A stretch of 64,000 nucleotides of DNA from Pseudomonas sp. PDM16 (GTDB lineage: Bacteria > Pseudomonadota > Gammaproteobacteria > Pseudomonadales > Pseudomonadaceae): contig NZ_JACVAM010000001.1 of the NCBI RefSeq assembly GCF_014851865.1, forward strand, positions 1,116,001 through 1,180,000, read 5' to 3'. Position 1 is the stretch's first letter. Each line of letters starts with the position of its first letter. The position numbers and the translations under genes are program-made. Under the pieces are notes generated by a model. The model made no database searches. It worked only from the letters and a program-made list of their open reading frames with translations, and had not been told where the DNA came from. Of this stretch, positions 59,769 to 64,000 are shown in pieces.

Positions 59769-61103
59769 ATGGCTGCTGATATTCTTTCTTTTGAAGTCGG
59801 CTCGATAGTCTATCTGCCGCTGCCCGACGAGGTGGAAGGTTTCGGCTTAGACACGCCTGTTGCGCAGAGCAGGCTGGTTGGCCACAGGATATCTTTCGTG
59901 GGTTGGGCCGTTGGTCGCTTTCCATACACGGTAGAGTCCCTCAACCTCATGGATGGTCAGCGGCTGGTCAAGTGCGTTCCAGTGAACGTGCCTAGATCTG
60001 ATCTGGCGGCCCTGTGTGGCCAGGGGTGGGAGGTTGAGGGAAGGCCCGGCTTTCACAGCTTCATCGGTGGGCTTGGGCTGCGCCGGGCTGTCGAGTTGGA
60101 TATCGTGCTTAACCTCCATGACTCTAGGGATGGCAGTTGGCGGCAGGTGAAAGTCGCTACGGTTTGCGGTAGGACACGCAACCATCTGCAGGTTGATAGT
60201 AAATACCAGCCGCTTATGCTGACTGCGATAGCTCGAAGTGGAACGACCTTGGCCATGCAGATTTTCGGAGAGCACCGAGGGATTCTGACGTCGAACTTCT
60301 ATCCCTATGAAGTGAAGCAATCTGCATATTGGGGGCATGTGCTTAAAGTACTCGTTGACCCCGCCGACTTTGATGGCTCTTCACATCCTGATGACTTCGA
60401 GAAGAATATTGGTTTTGTTGGCCACAATCCCTATTGTCACGAGGAAACACTTCGTCAGCTCAAGGGGCGAAGAAATTTCCATGAGCATTACAACAATCAC
60501 TTGCCGTTGGAGTTGGCGAAATTTGCTGTTGCTCGCATCAATGAATTTTATGAGCTGATCGCTAAGGGCGAGCGAAAAACGAACGCGACCTACTTCGCTG
60601 AAAAGTTTTTGCCGACCCATCTTCAACCAATATTCCACGACATATTTCGGAGTCCCAAGGAGATCGTACTGACTCGGGATTTCAGAGACGTTATCTGTTC
60701 TGCGCAGTCATTCAATCAGAAGCGAAACAGCCAGTCGTTCGGGCGGGGGGAGGCGACGAATGATCTTGAGTGGATAACTGGGTTTAGCTCCGGAGTAAGG
60801 AGTGTTGCTGAGGCCTGGTTGGACAGGGGGCATTCGGCCCTTCATGTTCGCTATGAAGATCTCGTCCTACAGCCCGAAGCGCAGATACGAAGAGTTTTCG
60901 ACTATCTTGAGGTCGAAGCCTCGGATGTCTTGATAAGCTTGATCAGACGGAAAATATTCGAGTCATCACAGGCGCTGCACCACATGACGGCTTCGAGTCC
61001 CGAAAAGTCAGTTGGTCGATGGCAGCGTGATATGCCCGATGAGCTGCTTGAGCATTGCCACGAGCATTTCGGTCAGGAATTGAAGCTTTTTGGATACCAA
61101 TGA
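59769..61103 (+). CDS. Sulfotransferase with N-terminal beta domain
   Basis: A 444-residue protein. The C-terminal 295 residues are a PAPS-dependent sulfotransferase: 5'-phosphosulfate loop ARSGTTLAMQIF at residues 155-166, 3'-phosphate motif VLTRDFRDVICSAQSFNQKR, RYEDL, and the C-terminal VGRWQRDMP loop. The first 140 residues form a beta-rich domain (SFVGWAVGRFPYTVESLNLM, FHSFIGGLGLRRAVELDIVL) of a kind seen attached to other glycan enzymes, probably for substrate binding. It starts 3 bp after the glycosyltransferase stop and ends the 54212-61103 operon. It would transfer sulfate to a sugar hydroxyl of the glycan (inference). Confidence 0.82.
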   Translation: MAADILSFEVGSIVYLPLPDEVEGFGLDTPVAQSRLVGHRISFVGWAVGRFPYTVESLNLMDGQRLVKCVPVNVPRSDLAALCGQGWEVEGRPGFHSFIGGLGLRRAVELDIVLNLHDSRDGSWRQVKVATVCGRTRNHLQVDSKYQPLMLTAIARSGTTLAMQIFGEHRGILTSNFYPYEVKQSAYWGHVLKVLVDPADFDGSSHPDDFEKNIGFVGHNPYCHEETLRQLKGRRNFHEHYNNHLPLELAKFAVARINEFYELIAKGERKTNATYFAEKFLPTHLQPIFHDIFRSPKEIVLTRDFRDVICSAQSFNQKRNSQSFGRGEATNDLEWITGFSSGVRSVAEAWLDRGHSALHVRYEDLVLQPEAQIRRVFDYLEVEASDVLISLIRRKIFESSQALHHMTASSPEKSVGRWQRDMPDELLEHCHEHFGQELKLFGYQ

Positions 61104-61143
61104 CTCCACCTTGCCTGACCGTAGCTTGGTTGCGCTGGTAGAA

Positions 61144-62127
61144 CTAACGACTGACGGAAGCCTGGCATCTGCTATCGAAGATTTTCAAAGCTCGTTGGTA
61201 GAGCTCTAGGTCCACATGGACTAATTCTGCGATGATCGATCTTAGCTGTGAGGACTCGTGAACTATATCGATGGATCTGTAGTTGCTTGTTTCGTTCATG
61301 AGTTCGGATAGCTCCATCTTTCGGCATATTGCTGCAGGCTGGGGGAGCTCTAGGCTATCGAAAATCAGCTCTACCGATTCCTCGTAGCGTTCCAATACGC
61401 CGAAAGCTGCCAGACCGGACAAGTGATCGAGAGCTCTCTCGCCCGCATCAGCAACACTGACAGCTGGAGCGCTTTCATCGATGGTGGGCCATATATCTAG
61501 CGAAAGTGAACCTGCCAATGCCCTGGTCAGTCCATTTTCTATATACGGATGGCTTCTGGTAACGGGGTGCAGAAAGAACTCCTCGGCGTCAAGCGCCGCT
61601 GCCAGCCTGGCAAGGCCCCAATTGTTCCTTTCAACCACATCTGGCTGGTGAGCCTTGAGAAAGTTGTATAGAGAAACTAGTCGAGAGACAGGGTCTCTGA
61701 GAAGAGTAACTATCCGCTTTTGGCCGGGGATGAGATGGCAGGAGGCTAAGTCGTAATGCCCGGAAAATAAGCGGTACTTGGCGAGCTCGCCGGTAGGGTA
61801 ATTTCTTATGCCGTTAAATCTCTCCGGGCAAATGAGATTTTCTTGGAAGTGACCCGCTAAGAGGCTATGAAGGGTAGTGCCTCCTGTTTTAGGGCTATGC
61901 ATGAAGACTACACGAGGAATGCTCAAGTCTTCCCAGTCAGGAAATGGGATATCTGACTCGCCACGTGTCTGGAACTGCAATTGGTTGAACTCTTCGGAAG
62001 CAAGTAGTGCTCGTCTGAAGGCAGAGAGGTTCTCGTGCTGGCGATGGTAGGTGATGATGCCTTCATCCTCTGGTTCGCGTCCGAGAATCATTCGGTAGCC
62101 CGATAAAACATCAGCTCGCGAAATCAT
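61144..62127 (-). CDS. Sulfotransferase with N-terminal DUF4214-like segment
   Basis: A 327-residue protein. Residues 1-55 (SGYRMILGREPEDEGIITYH, FRRALLASEEF) resemble the short helical DUF4214-type segment often attached to glycan enzymes. The rest is a sulfotransferase of the Sulfotransfer_2 kind: 5'-loop HSPKTGGTTLHSLL, then LLRDPVSRLVSLYNF. ATG 62127 overlaps the stop of the next sulfotransferase gene (ATGA), so the two are translationally coupled. It is convergent with the 59769 gene with only 40 bp between, so the two operons meet here. Confidence 0.8.
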   Translation of the reverse strand: MISRADVLSGYRMILGREPEDEGIITYHRQHENLSAFRRALLASEEFNQLQFQTRGESDIPFPDWEDLSIPRVVFMHSPKTGGTTLHSLLAGHFQENLICPERFNGIRNYPTGELAKYRLFSGHYDLASCHLIPGQKRIVTLLRDPVSRLVSLYNFLKAHQPDVVERNNWGLARLAAALDAEEFFLHPVTRSHPYIENGLTRALAGSLSLDIWPTIDESAPAVSVADAGERALDHLSGLAAFGVLERYEESVELIFDSLELPQPAAICRKMELSELMNETSNYRSIDIVHESSQLRSIIAELVHVDLELYQRALKIFDSRCQASVSR

Positions 62128-62867
62128 GTCGGCAGATGCAGCGATTCGGGCATGAGAGCAGAGATATTACTCATCTGGCTGGCGAAATTGCATTCCGCCC
62201 ACGTCACTAACTCCATATCTAGCTCGTTCTGGATTTGCAGTCGCTCTATCGTTTCCGTGGATATTTTTTTCGGGTGCTCTGAGGTATTTAGCCTATGTAT
62301 GGTATGAGGCCTGAATAGGCCGAACTTGAAGCAGAAAATATCTATGGATTCTTCGAGTCTGGAGTTGATGGCATAGAAGTCCATTCTGCTTAAGTTCTCT
62401 ATGGCTCGCTGCAGATGGCTGCGGTCAAGCTCTGTCTCCCTTCTAGGGGCGCCACTGAGAAATCGCGTCTGCATGTTGTTAAAGCTCTCGCTTATGGCGA
62501 AATCCTTGGATTCAACCAAGTCCACAAGCTCAAGCTCTCTGGCAGCCCTTATCTTGCTTGCACCTTCGTTTGACCAGCCGAGTCGGTCGGGATCCTGGCT
62601 TCTCCAGAAGGCGTACGTTGAAATACAGCGCTCGATGGGGTTTCTCAGCGTGGTTATCTGTTTATGGTTCAGCGTATTGGGTACTTGGCTGAGCCCAAGA
62701 TGCCCGTGAATGAAGTCATAACGTCGAAGTTCTTCTTCATCGCATTTCATCAGTCCATTGGAGTCTTTCAGGTGCAGTATCCTGTCCGCTTGCACCGCGT
62801 TCTCAATGATGTTGCGGAAAGTCACGCCGCCAGTTTTGGGGATGTGCAGATACAGGAATCTGTGCAT
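62124..62867 (-). CDS. Sulfotransferase
   Basis: A 247-residue Sulfotransfer_2-type enzyme starting FLYLHIPKTGGVTFRNIIEN (PAPS 5'-loop) with 3'-phosphate motif TTLRNPIERCISTYAFWR. These enzymes sulfate carbohydrate hydroxyls using PAPS. ATG 62867 was chosen over a TTG further upstream because it begins the first strand directly; it is 10 bp downstream of the previous stop and has no clear ribosome binding site, suggesting reinitiation. It is the middle gene of a three-gene operon. Confidence 0.8.
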   Translation of the reverse strand: MHRFLYLHIPKTGGVTFRNIIENAVQADRILHLKDSNGLMKCDEEELRRYDFIHGHLGLSQVPNTLNHKQITTLRNPIERCISTYAFWRSQDPDRLGWSNEGASKIRAARELELVDLVESKDFAISESFNNMQTRFLSGAPRRETELDRSHLQRAIENLSRMDFYAINSRLEESIDIFCFKFGLFRPHTIHRLNTSEHPKKISTETIERLQIQNELDMELVTWAECNFASQMSNISALMPESLHLPT

Positions 62868-62877
62868 GGATGGGGGC

Positions 62878-63375
62878 TCAGGTGACGTGGATGGCCGATA
62901 ACGCAATGCCGAGCAGCCGATTGTCTCCGCTGTCCGGTCTTTTTGTTTGCAGGGTAGTGATCTCTATGAAAGTGTAATCACGCTCTGTAAAGGCCAGCTC
63001 TGGAATTAGGTAATTCAATTTACCGTCGCTCTTGCATGCCGGAGTCAGAGGAACGCCGTTGTATCGGACTGTTAATGTGTCGAGGTGTTCGGGTGTAACG
63101 GCATGGAAGACTCGAAGTGAAAGAGTTCGCTGATTCGCCACTATTCTGGCGAAGTATAGCGTGGCCGTAGAGGCCGGCCCCGTAAATCTCCAATAGAGAC
63201 GTCCATCGGTTTCCCGCGTATGCCATCCGTCGCCGTGGAGCGGCTGATCGAAGGTGTAATGAAGTTCGCTCAATGGCGGGAGCTTCTCCAGATTGCCTAC
63301 GAACTGATCGCGAAGGGCTTCCCGAATTTTTGGAAGCAGGCGGTCATACGCCTGCGGATCGGAACTCGTCGGCAT
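62878..63375 (-). CDS. Beta-rich protein of unknown function, first gene of the sulfotransferase operon
   Basis: A 165-residue protein without signal peptide. After a helical start (PQAYDRLLPKIREALRDQF) it is beta-rich, with GDGWHTRETDGRLYWRFTGP and a strand series ending LGIALSAIHVT. The pattern is like small beta-sandwich modules attached to glycan-modifying enzymes, but I recognise no family. It leads the minus-strand operon with the two sulfotransferases, so binding of the glycan acceptor is a reasonable guess and no more. Confidence 0.6.
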   Translation of the reverse strand: MPTSSDPQAYDRLLPKIREALRDQFVGNLEKLPPLSELHYTFDQPLHGDGWHTRETDGRLYWRFTGPASTATLYFARIVANQRTLSLRVFHAVTPEHLDTLTVRYNGVPLTPACKSDGKLNYLIPELAFTERDYTFIEITTLQTKRPDSGDNRLLGIALSAIHVT

Positions 63376-63540
63376 CGATTGTTTCCCCGCCTTGACGATT
63401 TGGATGAATTGCTAGCAGGCCATGCGGGGGCTACTGAGGATTAGAGGTACCGAGGGTACATCTTTCTAGTGTTCACAGACTATGTGATTGAAAGCACGGA
63501 GCGTGCTGCAGATGGCGCTGAGAGCTAGTCTAGGCATGGA

Positions 63541-63580
63541 GCCACTCCCCGGCGAGCTCCAGCGCTCGCCGGGGAGTGGC
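63541..63580 (-). terminator. Large hairpin downstream of aceF
   Basis: GCCACTCCCCGGCGAGC (63541-63557) pairs perfectly with GCTCGCCGGGGAGTGGC (63564-63580) around a 6-nt loop: a 17-bp, very GC-rich stem. It begins 2 bp after the aceF stop. No T-run follows on either strand, so it may act as a transcript-stabilising or Rho-assisted end. The 63376-63540 stretch beyond it shows no gene. Confidence 0.75.
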
Positions 63581-63582
63581 TG

Positions 63583-64000
63583 TTACAGCAGCAGGGTGCG
63601 GATATCCGCCAGCACGTCGCCCAGGCGCTTGGTGAAGCGCGCGGCGGCAGCACCGTTGATCACCCGGTGGTCGTAGGAAAGCGACAGCGGCAGCATCAGC
63701 TTGGGCTGGAACGCCTTGCCATCCCACACCGGCTGCATGGTCGCCTTGGACACGCCGAGGATCGCCACTTCCGGCGCGTTGACGATCGGCGTGAAGCCGG
63801 TGCCGCCAATGTGGCCGAGGCTGGAGATGGTGAAGCAGGCACCCTGCATGGCGTCGGCCGAGAGCTTCTTGGTGCGCGCCTTCTCCGCCAGTTCGGCGGC
63901 CTCGGCGGCCAGTTGCAGCAGGCTCTTCTGGTCGACGTCGCGGATCACCGGGACCAGCAGGCCATCCGGGGTATCGACGGCGAAGCCGATGTGCACGTAC
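63583..64000 (-). CDS. aceF: Pyruvate dehydrogenase E2 (dihydrolipoyl acetyltransferase), C-terminal end
   Basis: The reading frame runs on past the window end, so only the last 139 or so residues are visible. They contain [39 protein letters not shown], and the catalytic [15 protein letters not shown], in which His is the acetyltransferase base; a Gly-Ala-containing INGA replaces the more usual DGA, as in other Pseudomonas AceF proteins. E2 moves acetyl groups from lipoate to CoA in the core of the pyruvate dehydrogenase complex. It lies next to dipA in P. aeruginosa (PA5016-PA5017, from memory), but here about 10 kb of glycan genes separate them. Confidence 0.93.
   Translation of the reverse strand, partial: YVHIGFAVDTPDGLLVPVIRDVDQKSLLQLAAEAAELAEKARTKKLSADAMQGACFTISSLGHIGGTGFTPIVNAPEVAILGVSKATMQPVWDGKAFQPKLMLPLSLSYDHRVINGAAAARFTKRLGDVLADIRTLLL

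Overview
The window is high-GC Gammaproteobacterial chromosome, best read as a Pseudomonas. The housekeeping genes selO, mscK, a K+/H+ antiporter, an acyl-CoA dehydrogenase, rlmJ, msrA, dipA and aceF occur in nearly the order I remember for P. aeruginosa PA5023 down to PA5016. Into this backbone two blocks of surface-glycan and secretion genes are inserted. I saw no tRNA, rRNA, CRISPR array, insertion sequence or integrase.

Layout. (1) 1-8030: end of a ureohydrolase gene; a LysR regulator divergent from an alkylsulfatase; a formylglycine-type sulfatase; two tiny membrane proteins (DUF1145 and YqaE/Pmp3 types); a TauE/SafE exporter; an MFS transporter. Sulfate-ester cleavage and sulfur-anion export are the theme. 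(2) 8015-23265: surface-glycan block with a polytopic membrane protein, a GT2, an OafA-type acyltransferase, a GT4-like enzyme, an apparently very highly expressed secreted protein, a secreted protein with a 25-fold Gly-Thr linker, a parvulin chaperone, an ABC O-polysaccharide exporter (Wzm and Wzt with a carbohydrate-binding tail) and a 1079-residue methyltransferase/GT2/GT4 fusion. (3) 23319-33779: a complete type II secretion operon in the order E-F-G-H-I-J-K-L-M-N-D, with a lipoprotein secretin and a trailing small lipoprotein. (4) 33871-53944: the housekeeping backbone, with a beta-helix protein, a lone TRAP binding protein, malate:quinone oxidoreductase, and two c-di-GMP phosphodiesterases (HD-GYP and DipA). 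(5) 54212-63375: a second ABC glycan exporter (Wzt without the binding tail), an FkbM methyltransferase carrying an unusually regular coiled coil, a two-domain glycosyltransferase, three sulfotransferases and one unknown beta-rich protein. (6) 63583-64000: 3' end of aceF.

How the parts may work together (inference). Both glycan blocks look like ABC-transporter-dependent O-polysaccharide pathways: cytoplasmic glycosyltransferases build a chain, methyl- or sulfotransferases decorate or cap it, and Wzm/Wzt export it. The type II system lies directly downstream of block 2 and may export the abundant 14623 protein and the Gly-Thr-linker protein, helped in the periplasm by the parvulin. The most notable single feature is a run of five exact 35-residue (105-bp) repeats in the FkbM methyltransferase coiled coil, resembling a built-in length gauge such as the one in the O9a chain terminator WbdD.
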